Counted from the stretch's first letter, positions 36,219 to 46,266 are shown. The stretch is DNA of 64,000 nucleotides from Collinsella aerofaciens (GCF_015548375.1 NZ_JADMWW010000005.1:47301-111300); one strand, 5' to 3'. The notes: generated by a model not told the origin, from the letters alone. Numbers and translations are program-made.

Positions 36219-37193
36219 TTAGCCCAGGATGCGGGCCATGCGCGCCTTAAACTCCACGAGGAAACGTGGGGCGTCCACAGTCAGCGCCACGAGCGCGCTC
36301 TTGTCCGGATCGGACAGACGGTGCTCGTCGCAGATGGTGCGGCCGCGATACTCGCCCAGCAAGTCAACACGCAGGTTACAGCCGAGCGCACCCACGAGCG
36401 TGGGATCAATCGCCACGGCAACCGCCAGCGGATCGTGCAGCGCGCAGCCGCCCAGGTAGGGGGCGTTCATCTCGTACGAGCCAATGTAGTGCTCCACCAT
36501 GCTCGCAAACGCGCAACCGGCCATGGTGCCCGAGCCCGTCCAGCCGGCAACGTCGCGACGCGTGAGCACCACGCGATGCGTCACATCCAGACCCACCATA
36601 GTGAGCTTGCGGCCCGAACGCAGCACGGCATCGGCCGCCTCAGGATCACTTGCCATGTTGGCCTCGGCGCCCGCGCTCACGTTTCCGGGCACGGTAAGCG
36701 CACCGCCCATCACGACCACGCGACCGATAGACATCATCGCCGCCGCATCGCGCTCCAAGGCAAGTGCCAGGTTGGAGAGCGGGCCGGTCGCCACGTAGAC
36801 CAGATCGGGGCCATAGGTGCGCGCGGCATCAATCAGGTAATCGACCGCCGCGTTACCGTCGGCCGACGTCGCCCCCACCGGCTCGTACGGCGACGCGGGC
36901 ACGCTCGCCCCGCCAATGCCGTTCTTGCCGTGGATGAGCGTGGTGGACGCCGGCGGCGTATAGGGTTCGGTCGCCTTCATGGGACGATCGGCGCCCAGGT
37001 ATACCGGAACCTCGGGGCGACCCAGCAGATCGAGCACCGCCAGGCAGTTGTGCGCCGATTGCTCGACGCGCACGTTGCCAAAGCACGTGGTGATGCCCAC
37101 GAGCTCCACCTCGGGGCTCGCGATGGCATAGGCCAGCGCCATCGCATCGTCCACACCCATATCCAGATCAAGGATCAGCTTCTTGGTTGCCAT
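36219..37193 (-). CDS. Nucleoside hydrolase (IunH-like)
   Basis: A 324-residue enzyme hydrolysing ribonucleosides to ribose and base. The calcium/ribose motif is DLDMGVDDAMALAYAI (residues 9-24), with ATGPLSNLALAL and an Asp in the C-terminal HDPLAVAVAI. Length is normal. It is 30 bases downstream of a ribokinase gene with which it forms an operon, so freed ribose can be phosphorylated at once. GGAG precedes ATG. Confidence 0.92.
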   Translation of the reverse strand: MATKKLILDLDMGVDDAMALAYAIASPEVELVGITTCFGNVRVEQSAHNCLAVLDLLGRPEVPVYLGADRPMKATEPYTPPASTTLIHGKNGIGGASVPASPYEPVGATSADGNAAVDYLIDAARTYGPDLVYVATGPLSNLALALERDAAAMMSIGRVVVMGGALTVPGNVSAGAEANMASDPEAADAVLRSGRKLTMVGLDVTHRVVLTRRDVAGWTGSGTMAGCAFASMVEHYIGSYEMNAPYLGGCALHDPLAVAVAIDPTLVGALGCNLRVDLLGEYRGRTICDEHRLSDPDKSALVALTVDAPRFLVEFKARMARILG

Positions 37194-37223
37194 TGTTCTA
37201 CTCCGCTTCTCCGTCTTTATCGT

Positions 37224-38186
37224 TTAACAAAACCAATGTTCAACTTCGGCGCGCGTGGGAATCGATTGCTGAGCGCCCAGGCGCGACACCGTCACTGCCG
37301 AGGCGCGTGCACCCGCCGCCATGCACTCAAAGAGCGGCAGGCCCTCTAGGCGAGCCGCCGCCAACGCGCCGATAAACGTATCGCCCGCGGCCGTCGTATC
37401 GACGACCGCGCTCGAAAGCGCCGGCATGCGCAGCGACTCGCCGTCATCGCTGAGCGTAACCGAGCCGGCGTCACCCAGCGTGATGACCGCGGCGCCGGTG
37501 CCCTTAGCAAGCAGGGCGCTGAGCGCAGCGGCGCAGCTCTCATCATCCGCGGGCAAGATGCCCGTCAGCGCCTGGCACTCAGTCTCGTTGGGACAGACCA
37601 GGTCGACCGCAGGCCAGACCTCCGCAGGCAACTCGCAGGCAGGAGCTGGATTAAAGACCGTATAGAACCCCAGCCTGTGGGCACAAGAGAGTGCCGCGGC
37701 CGTTGCCATCGGGTCGCATTCGCCCTGGGCGATAAAGACGCTTCCGGCAGCCGGGGCAATATCGTTGGCGTCGCCGTCGAGCTCATCGGCCACCAGACGT
37801 CTCAGCGCGCAGGCAACGTCCTCGCCCGCAAGCGCATGGTTGGCGCCCGGTGACAGCACGATGCGGTTGTCGCCCTCGCAGCGAATGATGGTCGCCGTTC
37901 CCGTCTCCACGTCATCGCGGCGCGCCACGAACTCAACGCCCACGCCGGCATCCCGAAGTCCCGTCACCAGCGCATCGCCAAACGCATCGCGACCGACCGC
38001 GCCAATCATGCACGTGCGCGCACCCATGCGCGCGGCGGCGACGGCCTGGTTAGCGCCCTTGCCACCGACGTTGGTGATAAAACCGCTGCCGCCGACGGTC
38101 TCGCCCGCGCGCGGCATGCGCTCGCACGCCACCGAAAGGTCCATGTTCATGCTGCCGAACACCGCAACGATGCCGCGATCCGCCAT
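37224..38186 (-). CDS. rbsK: Ribokinase (PfkB family)
   Basis: A 320-residue PfkB kinase phosphorylating ribose or a related sugar. It has the [16 protein letters not shown] motif (residues 41-56) and the catalytic [13 protein letters not shown] motif near the C-terminus with Asp as base. ATG 38186 has AGGAGG; the longer frame to 38219 is discounted. First gene of an operon with the nucleoside hydrolase. A promoter overlapping a GTTCAC/GTGAAC palindrome lies upstream. Confidence 0.9.
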   Translation of the reverse strand: MADRGIVAVFGSMNMDLSVACERMPRAGETVGGSGFITNVGGKGANQAVAAARMGARTCMIGAVGRDAFGDALVTGLRDAGVGVEFVARRDDVETGTATIIRCEGDNRIVLSPGANHALAGEDVACALRRLVADELDGDANDIAPAAGSVFIAQGECDPMATAAALSCAHRLGFYTVFNPAPACELPAEVWPAVDLVCPNETECQALTGILPADDESCAAALSALLAKGTGAAVITLGDAGSVTLSDDGESLRMPALSSAVVDTTAAGDTFIGALAAARLEGLPLFECMAAGARASAVTVSRLGAQQSIPTRAEVEHWFC

Positions 38187-38249
38187 GGAAACCTCCTCGT
38201 CTGCGGGCCTTACGCCCACCGTCGGCCGTCGATCGTGCGCTCTCGCACC

Positions 38250-38279
38250 TCTATAACTTTAGTTCACTTTGATGTGAAC
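38250..38279 (-). promoter_or_regulatory. Promoter and operator of ribokinase operon
   Basis: On the minus strand -35 TTCACA (38278-38273), 17-nt spacer, -10 TATAGA (38255-38250). The palindrome GTTCAC N6 GTGAAC (38262-38279) covers the -35, so a repressor likely acts here. Confidence 0.6.
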
Positions 38280-38372
38280 GCGCGCTTGAGGTTGCGCCAG
38301 CAGCAAGCATTCACAGGAGCAGGCAGCTACAATGAATATGTGCTGATTATTCTCGTCATTGGATGATGTTTT

Positions 38373-40625
38373 ATGGAGCAACTCCCACAATCGAGCCCAC
38401 GCGACCCGCGCCGCGCGCCCGATAACCGGGCGCCGCACGAACGCCCGCGCGCCGACCGCCGCACCGACGAGTTGCGACGCGGCCCGAGCCCGCATCGAAC
38501 GCCCACCAACAAGGGCGCCCATACAGCCAAGACCAACACCGGCGCCACACGCTCGTCCGCTACCTACCAGCAGGCGCCCGCTCGTCCCAAGTCCCGCTAC
38601 ATTCCTGCGCTCGACGGCCTGCGTACGCTCGCCGTCGTCGCTGTGGTGCTCTATCACCTCAACCTCACGTGGGCTCAGGGCGGCCTGCTCGGCGTCACGA
38701 TCTTCTTTGTGCTTTCGGGCTATCTGATCACGCGCTTGCTGCTCAACGAAGTCGCTAAGACCGGCCGCATCGACCTTAAGAGCTTCTGGATTCGCCGCAT
38801 CCGTCGCCTGGTCCCCGCCGTGGTAACGGTAGTGTTCGTGACCTGCGCGCTGTGCACCATCTTTAACCACGTGATGCTCACCAAGATGCGCCCCGACATC
38901 CTACCGTCGCTGCTGTTCTTCAACAACTGGTGGCAGATTGCCCAAAACGTCTCGTACTTCAATGCTCTGGGCGACCCCTCGCCGCTCACACACTTTTGGT
39001 CGCTCGCCATCGAGGAACAGTTCTACCTGATTTGGCCGCCACTGCTGTTTGCCATGGTATCCATGCATGTGAGCAAGCCCAACACGCGCCGCGTGGTTCT
39101 GGGCCTTTCCGCGGTGTCCGCCCTCGCCATGATGGTGCTTTACAACCCTGCCGCCGACCCCAGCCGCGTGTACTACGGCACCGACACCCGCGTGTTCTCG
39201 CTGCTGCTGGGTGCCTGGATGGCCTTTATCCCCGATCGCGACCTAGCGCCGGTGCGTCTCGCCCATCGCCTAGGACTCGACCGCCTAGTTCGTGCTGCCA
39301 AGCGCGGTAAGCTCGACAAGAATGCCAAGGGCGGGCATGACGAGAAGACCGATTCCGCAGCCGAGGCCGCCCCGGCACAGCCAAACGCCCTCGTGCGCTT
39401 TTGGTCCTCGCCCGCATCCATCGACGTGTTGGGCGTCGTGGGTCTGGTTGGCCTTGCCGCCATGGTCGCGCTCACCAACGGCTACACCGCGTTCCAGTAT
39501 CGCGGCGGCACGCTGTTATGCTCCATCCTCACGCTCATGGTCATCGCGGCCTGCGTGCAACCCCAGGGAATGGTTGCCCGCGCGCTGTCCGCCGAGCCGC
39601 TCGTGTGGGTTGGCAAGCGCTCGTACAGTATCTACCTGTGGCACTATCCGCTGCTGTTGCTTATGAACCCGGTCGCCAACATCAACGATACACCCTGGTG
39701 GCAGTACATCTTGCAGGTACTTGCGGTGGTCGCCGTAGCAGAGTGCTGCTATCGCTTTATCGAGACTCCGTTTAGGAAGGGCGCCTTTGGGCGCACTGTT
39801 TCCGAATTCCGCGATGGCACTACTACGCCCGTCAACTGGGCACGCGCGCATATTCCCGTGTGCGCCACTTGCGGCATCGTGCTTGTTATCGCACTGGGCG
39901 GTCTGATCTTTGTGCCGGAGACCTCCGCACTGAGCGGCGAGGGCGCCGAAGTCCTCAACAAGGAAGCCAAGAACACCGCGCCCACCGACCAGCAGGCGGC
40001 CGACGGCGCCGACAAGGACAACGACGGTTTCCCCGATGGCTCCTACGACCTGTTGATGATCGGTGACTCCGTGTCGCTGCGCGCCGTTGATTCCTTTGAC
40101 GGCGTGTTCCCGCACAGCCACATCGATGCCGAAAAGGGCCGCCAGTTCGATGCGGGCCGTGCGACATTTGAGGGCTATCTCCAACAGAACCTTGCCGGCA
40201 AGATCGTGGTCTTTGCGCTGGGCACTAACGGCTTGGTAACCGATGACCAGATCGACGCCATCATGGCCGATGCAGGAGATAAGCGTATCGTGGTGTTTGT
40301 GAACACGCGCAGCCCGCAGCCGTGGGTTGGCTCTACCAATCAGGCCATCGCCAACGCCGCTACGCGCTACAAGAACGTGCGCGTTATCGACTGGTACGGA
40401 TACAGCGCCAACCGTAACGACCTGTTCGACGGCGACGGCACGCACCTGTCGGCCACCGGTGTAACCGAGTACCTCAACCTAATCCACGATGCGGTCAAAA
40501 AAGACCTACCCGTGCACCCCGAGGACCACGCCAACGATCCGCAGCCGGCAGCTGTCAAGTCCGCCGCCGACGCACTCGTCAATGCCCTCGCCTACAAGCC
40601 ACACAAGCTGGGCACCGACAAGTAA
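38373..40625 (+). CDS. Acyltransferase-3 membrane protein with SGNH domain (OatA/OafA-like)
   Basis: A 750-residue protein. A charged, disordered 70-residue N-terminus leads into an acyltransferase-3 domain of about ten helices (YIPALDGLRTLAVVAVVLYH, FFVLSGYLI, HFWSLAIEEQFYLIWP). The external C-terminal domain is SGNH-like, with GDS (LMIGDSVSLRA, near 565) and DGTHLS (near 687) as the Ser and Asp-His. It likely O-acetylates peptidoglycan or another surface polymer. The start has only a weak GGATGA. A terminator follows. Confidence 0.85.
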   Translation: MEQLPQSSPRDPRRAPDNRAPHERPRADRRTDELRRGPSPHRTPTNKGAHTAKTNTGATRSSATYQQAPARPKSRYIPALDGLRTLAVVAVVLYHLNLTWAQGGLLGVTIFFVLSGYLITRLLLNEVAKTGRIDLKSFWIRRIRRLVPAVVTVVFVTCALCTIFNHVMLTKMRPDILPSLLFFNNWWQIAQNVSYFNALGDPSPLTHFWSLAIEEQFYLIWPPLLFAMVSMHVSKPNTRRVVLGLSAVSALAMMVLYNPAADPSRVYYGTDTRVFSLLLGAWMAFIPDRDLAPVRLAHRLGLDRLVRAAKRGKLDKNAKGGHDEKTDSAAEAAPAQPNALVRFWSSPASIDVLGVVGLVGLAAMVALTNGYTAFQYRGGTLLCSILTLMVIAACVQPQGMVARALSAEPLVWVGKRSYSIYLWHYPLLLLMNPVANINDTPWWQYILQVLAVVAVAECCYRFIETPFRKGAFGRTVSEFRDGTTTPVNWARAHIPVCATCGIVLVIALGGLIFVPETSALSGEGAEVLNKEAKNTAPTDQQAADGADKDNDGFPDGSYDLLMIGDSVSLRAVDSFDGVFPHSHIDAEKGRQFDAGRATFEGYLQQNLAGKIVVFALGTNGLVTDDQIDAIMADAGDKRIVVFVNTRSPQPWVGSTNQAIANAATRYKNVRVIDWYGYSANRNDLFDGDGTHLSATGVTEYLNLIHDAVKKDLPVHPEDHANDPQPAAVKSAADALVNALAYKPHKLGTDK

Positions 40626-40648
40626 CTCGCAGCCAAATCTGCTTACAC

Positions 40649-40693
40649 CCGCAGGGGGGGGCGTCGGCTGTGGCCGATGCCCCCCCCCTGCGG
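40649..40693 (+). terminator. G/C-tract hairpin after acyltransferase gene
   Basis: Arms CCGCAGGGGGGG and CCCCCCCTGCGG close a GC-rich loop (CGTCGGCTGTGGCCGATG), 23 bases after the stop. No U-run follows. Confidence 0.65.
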
Positions 40694-40782
40694 CAGTTAG
40701 GGACGCTCCTTTTGTACCGGCACCTGAAAGCCCTCCTGGCGCAGCCAATGAAGACCTCTACGGATGAATTCCAAGCCGCTCC

Positions 40783-42290
40783 GGGTCGCGCGCGCGAACG
40801 TGGTGTAAGAGTGTCCTGAGGTCCGTCGCTGCAAGTCCCGATATTACTCCTTCTTTAGACCGCGCCTCTCGACTATCTCGTCCGCGATCTCCTTGGCGCG
40901 CCGCCCGAGCGCGCGGCGCCTCCCCTCCGTCGGGGCCTGCCTGTCCGCGGGCTCGGCGAAGCCCTCGGCGGCCGATGCCTCGGAGAACACCCGCTGCTGG
41001 GACCACTGCCCCTCGGTCTCCATGAGGCTCGCGCACGTCAGGCGCAGCATCGACTCCCTCGAGGGGAAGGACTGCACGACCCTGTAGCGGCGCTTGATCT
41101 CGCGGTTGGCGCGCTCCTGGACGTTGTTGGTGCGGAGCTTGGGCCAGTGCGCCCTGGGGAAGGCCGTGAACGCCAGCGCGGAGTCCTCGGCCCGCTCGAA
41201 GACCTCGCCGGCCCTGGCGGACACCGACGCCACCCAGGGCACGGCCTCGGCCCACACGCAGCGCGCGAGGTCGGGGTCGTCCTGGTAGACCGCGGCGTGC
41301 ACGAGGTCCCTGACGGCGGCCTTGGAGCCCTCGGGCCTGCCCGAGCAGGCGCTCTGGAGGTTGCGCTGCAGGTGCGTCACGCAGCGCTGCCAGGCGCATC
41401 CCTGGAACAGGCGCGAGACGGCGGCCGCGAGCCCGGCGTGGCTGTCGGAGACCACGAGGCGCACGCCGGACAGCCCTCACTCGCGCAGCCCGCCGAGGAA
41501 GGCCGCCCAGGAGTCCTCGCTCTCGGTGTCGACCACGTCGCAGCCCGGGAAGTGCTTGCGCCCGTCGGCGCCCAGCCCGATCGCGGTCACGACGCCCTGC
41601 GAGACGACCGACGAGCCGACCCTGCAGCTCATGTAGGTGGCGTCGAGCCACAGGTAGCAGCACGGCGTGCCGGACAGGTCGCGGCGGCGGAACTCGGCCA
41701 CCTCGGCGTCGAGGCCGGAGCAGAGGCTCGAGACCTCCGAGCTCGACAGCGAGGATATGCCCAGCTTGGACGCCACGCGCTCGACCTTGCGGGTGGACAC
41801 GCCGCACACGTACATCTCCTGCACGATGGCGGCCACCGAGGTGTCGACGCGCGACCAGCGCGCGAGCATGCCCTCGGGGTAGTAGGTGCCGTGCCTGAGC
41901 TTGGGTATCTCGAGCTCCACGTCGCCCACGGCGGTCCTGAGCGACCTGGTGCGGTAGCCGTTGCGGCTGTTCTCCCTGCCGCCGCCGCGCTCGTTGCGGC
42001 CCGCGCCGCACATCTGCTGGGCCTCGGAGTCCATCAGCGCGTTCATCACGCCGCCCAGCACCCTGCACGCGAATTCGCGCGCGTCGCCGCACTCCTGCCA
42101 AAGCCGCGCCGCCTCGAGGGCCTCGTCGCGGCTGAGGCGCAGTACACTCTCTTCTTGGGGCATCGCCTTTCCCTTCATTCGTCACCTTCACTACTCCAAC
42201 GACGAATTCTAGGCGGTGCCCCCGCCCTTTCAAGGAAGGGCGGGGGCGGGGCATGCCCCGCCTCTTACACCACATCTCTGCGCGCGACCC
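40783..42290 (-). mobile_element. IS256-family insertion sequence (inactivated)
   Basis: Terminal inverted repeats of 29 bases (40783-40811 and 42262-42290) start GGGTCGCGCGC and end GTGGTGTAAGAG, with a few mismatches in the middle. A direct repeat CGCTCC abuts both ends (40777-40782 and 42291-42296), shorter than the 8 bases usual for this family. It encloses one mutator-type transposase gene that carries a stop codon. Confidence 0.8.
40844..42178 (-). pseudogene. IS256 (mutator) transposase with in-frame TGA
   Basis: The N-terminal 233 codons reach the first catalytic Asp (LWLDATYM) and stop at TGA 41479-41477. The same frame goes on as GLSGVRLVVSDSHAGL with the second Asp and later NNVQERANREIKRR with the Glu, ending at 40844. 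No base is gained or lost; a CGA to TGA change in GLRE[R]GLSG fits. The product would lack two of three DDE residues, so the copy cannot move itself unless the TGA is read through. Confidence 0.88.
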
Positions 42291-42394
42291 CGCTCCGCCG
42301 CTCCAGACATCGTTTCCGCGCCTCGCGCCTGCCCCAACCAATCAAAACAAGCCCTTTTCGCCGCAACCTCAAAGGTCTGTGGGCAAAAAAGGGC

Positions 42395-42592
42395 AAATAT
42401 GAGTACTGTTACCATTTTAGTAGCAGCCAAAACAACCAAAAATGACGTCCGAGCGAACCGTATAACCCCCTAAAGCAGCCAGCTTAACTAGTTTAAGGCG
42501 TATTGGAGTCAGTTTTAATGAACATATTATCTGCTATGTTCATTATCTTCTTGGGTGTAAATGCTATTCACTTAGCAACAGTACTCATATTT
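42395..42592. repeat. AT-rich island bounded by a 16-nt inverted repeat
   Basis: AAATATGAGTACTGTT (42395-42410) and its exact complement AACAGTACTCATATTT (42577-42592) bound 166 bases that are far less GC-rich than the neighbours. Inside are a hairpin TGAACATA/TATGTTCA (42519-42542) and TTAACTAGTTTAA. No gene is visible in 42291-42689. Confidence 0.7.
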
Positions 42593-42637
42593 AGCATTTT
42601 TGGTCCACTTCCATATAACTAACACCCTATAGCAGGC

Positions 42638-42667
42638 AAAAACAGGCCGCAGTCCATCGCTGCGGCC
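42638..42667 (-). terminator. Terminator of MgtE-like/NRMT operon
   Basis: On the minus strand an 8-bp stem GGCCGCAG/CTGCGGCC (42667-42645) is followed by TGTTTTTG. Confidence 0.85.
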
Positions 42668-42689
42668 CACCCGAAACCCAAAAGAGGCG

Positions 42690-43952
42690 CTACGCGCTGT
42701 AGCCCATCGCCTGCAGCACAAACATGACGACCGTCAGCACCGTAATCACGCCGATAGTCGCCCACGTGAGCACGTTCCATACGCGGCCGTTGCGGTTGGC
42801 GCCCATAATGTGGCGATCCGCCGCGATAACCACCTGGAATACCAAGACCACGGGCAGTAGCACGCCGTTGATGACCTGCGAGGTCATCATAATCTGGAAC
42901 AGATCGACGCCGGGCATAAGCACCAACACGGCAGAGATACCGATGATGGCCGTAATGATGCCGCGGTAAACCGGGGCCTCGTCCCAGCTGCGATCGGCGC
43001 CGCGCTCCCAACCAAAAGCCTCGCAGATGGCACTCGACGTAACGCCCGGCAGCACGCAGGCAGCCAAAAAACTCGCTGCGACCAGACCCGAGGCAAACAG
43101 CACCGTGGACCACTGGCCCGCGATGGGCTCCAGCGCGCGGGCGGCATCGGCGGCATCGCTAATCTGAATACCCGCCGGGAACAGCACCGTACCGGTCGTG
43201 ATGATAATGAAGCCCGCAATGATATCAGCAGCGATCGAGCCGCTCACGGTATCAATGCGCTGCAGCACGATGTCGTCCTCGCCCGCATTCTTATCGACCA
43301 CGTTGTTCTGAGCCAAGAAGATCATCCACGGCGCGATGGTGGTACCGATCGTTGCGACCACGAGCGACACGTAGCTGGGATCGTTCTGAATATTGGGGAC
43401 GACCAAGTCGACCGCGACCTCGCCCCAGTTGGGGCCGGCCATAAACGCGGCGACGATATAGGTCACGAACACGCAGCTTACCAGCAGCAAAATCTTCTCG
43501 ATGCGCTGGAAACTGCCCGACATGGTAAGCATCCACACCAGCAGCGCCACGAGCGGCACCGAGATGCTCGCCGGAACGCCAAACAGAGCAAGGCCGCTCG
43601 CAATACCCGCGAACTCAGAGATGGTCACCGCCGTGTTGGCGATCAACAGCGCCGCCATGGCCAGCACGCTCTTGCGCACGCCAAAGCGCTCGCGAATGAG
43701 CGACGCCAGGCCCTTACCCGTGACGCATCCGCAGCGCGCCGCGGTCTCCTGCGTCACGATAAGCAGCACGGTCATGACGGGAAGCATCCAGAGCATCTTA
43801 TAGCCATAGCTGGCGCCCGCGCTGGAATACGTGGCAATACCGCCGGCGTCGTTACCCGAAAGCGCCGCCAGCAGACCGGGGCCCATGGCGCCAAAGATGG
43901 CGGCGATGGTCAGCTTTTGTTTGGTGCTCGGCTTTGGGTTCGTGTTTTGCAC
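42690..43952 (-). CDS. NRAMP-related magnesium transporter (NRMT-like)
   Basis: About 420 residues with eleven helices. The helix-1 metal motif of NRAMP (DPGN) is replaced by GNDAGG (Asn34, Asp35), and the helix-6 MPH motif by TTIAPW (near 204). This pattern belongs to the NRMT branch, known from Eggerthella lenta to carry Mg2+. GTG 43952 has AGGTGG; the ATG at 44015 would overlap the upstream gene by 55 bases. The MgtE-like gene ends nine bases before. Magnesium import is inferred from the motifs and the partner. Confidence 0.78.
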   Translation of the reverse strand: MQNTNPKPSTKQKLTIAAIFGAMGPGLLAALSGNDAGGIATYSSAGASYGYKMLWMLPVMTVLLIVTQETAARCGCVTGKGLASLIRERFGVRKSVLAMAALLIANTAVTISEFAGIASGLALFGVPASISVPLVALLVWMLTMSGSFQRIEKILLLVSCVFVTYIVAAFMAGPNWGEVAVDLVVPNIQNDPSYVSLVVATIGTTIAPWMIFLAQNNVVDKNAGEDDIVLQRIDTVSGSIAADIIAGFIIITTGTVLFPAGIQISDAADAARALEPIAGQWSTVLFASGLVAASFLAACVLPGVTSSAICEAFGWERGADRSWDEAPVYRGIITAIIGISAVLVLMPGVDLFQIMMTSQVINGVLLPVVLVFQVVIAADRHIMGANRNGRVWNVLTWATIGVITVLTVVMFVLQAMGYSA

Positions 43953-43960
43953 GCGACCAC

Positions 43961-45805
43961 CTATCCCATGACCGATATGGTGAGCAGCACCGCAGAGATG
44001 CAGTACGCCACACACGAGATCATGACGGCGATGACGTTCATGGCGGTACCCGACGTGTTAAGGTCGTGCTCATCGCGCCAGAACAGCACCATCAGGTAAA
44101 TCACGGCGCTCATGTTGCCAATCAGACAAATGACGGCCGCGATGTTAAAGCAGCCGGTAAAGAGCTGCTCCTCAAACATAGGGGCATCGGGGAACGCGGT
44201 GGTGCGCACCAGCTGCGCGCACAGGTAGGTCACGAGCGAAAGGATCAGGCCCATACCCGTGCTCTGGAAGAAGAATCCCAGATACGGTTTGGGCTCGTCG
44301 TCGTGACCGTCGTACTCGAGAAAATAGTTCTTGACGAACGACACCATGCGCGAGGCAGCCAGCAGCACGAGCGGCATGGCGCACATGGGGAACACCGCCA
44401 GATGCGCGGAGCCCAGCGTCGTCCCCAGCACCGTCGCCATAATGCACGAGGCGATGCCCCACACGACAACCCAGTACTGACGATGCACGAACCAGCTGAG
44501 CACGTTCGTCGAGTCATCCGACGCGCTATCGCCCGAGCCGACACCGGCGATCTGCAGGTCCTCCTGATGCTCCTCGGCGATAACGTCCATGGCGTCGTCG
44601 AAGGTTACGATACCCAGGATATGACGGTTCTCGTCGCAGACAGGGATGGCAACCAGGTCGTACTTGGTCATCTCGTCCGTCACGTCTTCCTGGTCCTCGT
44701 CGGGCGACACGTAAACCAGATCGCGATAGGCGAGCTGGCCCAGCGTGGCGTCGCGGTCGGCCACGATCAGCGTGCGCAGCGAAAGCACGCCCGTCAGCAT
44801 GCCGCTCGGATCCTCGGTATAGACGTAATAGACACTCTCAAAGTCCTCGTCGAGTTTGCGAATCGCCTCGATGGCATCGCCGACCGTCGCCGAGGCGGGC
44901 AGCGAGACAAACTCCGAGGTCATGATGCGGCCGGCGGTGTTGTCCTCGTAGCCCAGCAGATTACGAATCGCCTTCTCCTCCTTGACGCCCATCAGACGCA
45001 GGAGCTTCTCGGCCTTCTCATAATCGAGCTCGTCGATCAGGTCGGCAGCGTCGTCCGGGTCCATCATGGCCAGCATCGACGATGCGTCCGTGTCGGACAG
45101 GCCCTCGAGCATCTCGGTCATGAGCTCGTCGTCATCAAACTCCGAAATGGCCTCGGCGGCTTGGGCGGTATCGAGCTGCGCGAACACCTGCGCGCGCAGG
45201 CGCGGGTCGAGCTGCTCGATGATGTCAGCGATGTCGGCAGGATGCAGCTCGCCAAGCGTCTTGTGCGACACCGAGAGCTGGATGTTCTTAGTCGAGCGAT
45301 CGAGCAGGTCCATGTAAGACCAGGCGATAATGTCCTCGCCAAGCGGCTTGCCCAGGTGCTTCATAAAGCTCTCAACGACGTGCTCGAGCGCGGGGCTGAT
45401 TGCACGCAGCAGACCGCGGGCACCGACCTCGGCACCCAGCAGGCGCAGCTGATTTTCGCCCGACATGGAGAACTTGATGTCGTTGACGCGCACGACCTTC
45501 ATGCCCTGCGTATCGACGATCTGCTTATTGAGAACATCGCGCGCCAGCAACAGCTCGGTCGGCTGCAGATATGAAAAGCGAATGTTGGTGGCAGACGTAT
45601 TGAGGTACACGCCCGTCTCGTCGATACGGTCGACCCATTTGCGCCAGCTAATCATAAACGGCGTCTTGCCGGGACCACGGAACGCGAGCGACGTCACGTG
45701 CGGAAAAACTTCGCCGGTTGCAATGCCAAAATCGTTAACCACGCCGAGCTTTTCGCCGTCGACATCCAAGACCGGCAGTTTGAGCATCTCACTCAGATAA
45801 TTCAA
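43961..45805 (-). CDS. MgtE-like protein with PRC-type N-terminus, CBS pair and unusual membrane domain
   Basis: A 614-residue protein. The first 100 residues resemble PRC-barrel repeats. Residues about 140-280 are an MgtE N-terminal superhelix (LHPADIADIIEQLDP). A CBS pair follows (AGRIMTSEFVSLPASATVGDAI). The last 170 residues hold five helices, but I do not see the usual MgtE pore sequence, so this may be a divergent transporter or a magnesium-sensing partner for the NRMT next door. The soluble region would bind Mg2+ through its acidic residues. Confidence 0.75.
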   Translation of the reverse strand: MNYLSEMLKLPVLDVDGEKLGVVNDFGIATGEVFPHVTSLAFRGPGKTPFMISWRKWVDRIDETGVYLNTSATNIRFSYLQPTELLLARDVLNKQIVDTQGMKVVRVNDIKFSMSGENQLRLLGAEVGARGLLRAISPALEHVVESFMKHLGKPLGEDIIAWSYMDLLDRSTKNIQLSVSHKTLGELHPADIADIIEQLDPRLRAQVFAQLDTAQAAEAISEFDDDELMTEMLEGLSDTDASSMLAMMDPDDAADLIDELDYEKAEKLLRLMGVKEEKAIRNLLGYEDNTAGRIMTSEFVSLPASATVGDAIEAIRKLDEDFESVYYVYTEDPSGMLTGVLSLRTLIVADRDATLGQLAYRDLVYVSPDEDQEDVTDEMTKYDLVAIPVCDENRHILGIVTFDDAMDVIAEEHQEDLQIAGVGSGDSASDDSTNVLSWFVHRQYWVVVWGIASCIMATVLGTTLGSAHLAVFPMCAMPLVLLAASRMVSFVKNYFLEYDGHDDEPKPYLGFFFQSTGMGLILSLVTYLCAQLVRTTAFPDAPMFEEQLFTGCFNIAAVICLIGNMSAVIYLMVLFWRDEHDLNTSGTAMNVIAVMISCVAYCISAVLLTISVMG

Positions 45806-46024
45806 TGGTGCTCCCCATCATTATTCCTACGGACCGCGCGACCATGCCGACACGCCATCCGTGGACTTTTAGATATGTATACGCATGCGCAGGCGGCACA
45901 CCGCTCGGCGCTCACACCCCGTGCACGCGCAGAAAGCACCTGCATGGGGTCATCGACTGTATGGTCGAGGTTTGGATTTCACCTGCAACCTTTCTCTTGA
46001 CCCTCATTAACCGCAGTAACTATA
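45806..46024 (-). promoter_or_regulatory. Promoter and long leader of the magnesium operon
   Basis: An extended -10 (TGATATAGT, hexamer 46024-46019) suggests transcription from about 46012, giving a leader of about 207 bases. The leader can form GGGTCA/TGACCC and AGGTTGC/AACCTC pairings. It does not match the M-box or ykoK consensus that I know. A magnesium-responsive RNA is possible but unproven. Confidence 0.4.
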
Positions 46025-46101
46025 TCATCAGCATCGCGCTGCGGCACCGAATTTATGCGCTGCACACTGCAGGCATACCAAACGCTGACGTATCCGTGAC
46101 A

Positions 46102-46266
46102 TAGTCATTGGGGACGTTCTTAAACGACTAATCGTCGGGGACACTCTTTGCGAGCGACAGAAAAGGACTGTCCCAAAGTGCCGGCCGTTGGGGACAGTCC
46201 CCAAGTGCCGAGTTTTCGCAAGACTGTCCCACATGGCTAGTCGTTTAAGCACGTCCCCAATGACTA
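46102..46266. repeat. Pair of inverted TAGTC...GACTA repeats around a 107-nt core
   Basis: One repeat (46102-46130) starts TAGTCATTGGGGACG; the other (46238-46266) is in the opposite direction and its last bases CTA are the stop codon of the deacetylase gene. The core has GGGGACAGTCC and AGACTGTCCC blocks. The whole resembles a composite at 54753-54971. Confidence 0.85.

Noticed and set aside
40758..42341. Alternative 527-codon frame across the IS256 element
   Set aside because: It has an Arg-rich sequence with no family motif; the mutator transposase frame explains the DNA, and a TGA rather than a shift breaks it.
45806..46020. M-box or ykoK magnesium riboswitch in the Mg operon leader
   Set aside because: The conserved GTTAGGTGAGGCTCC-like core is absent; kept only as an unknown leader.
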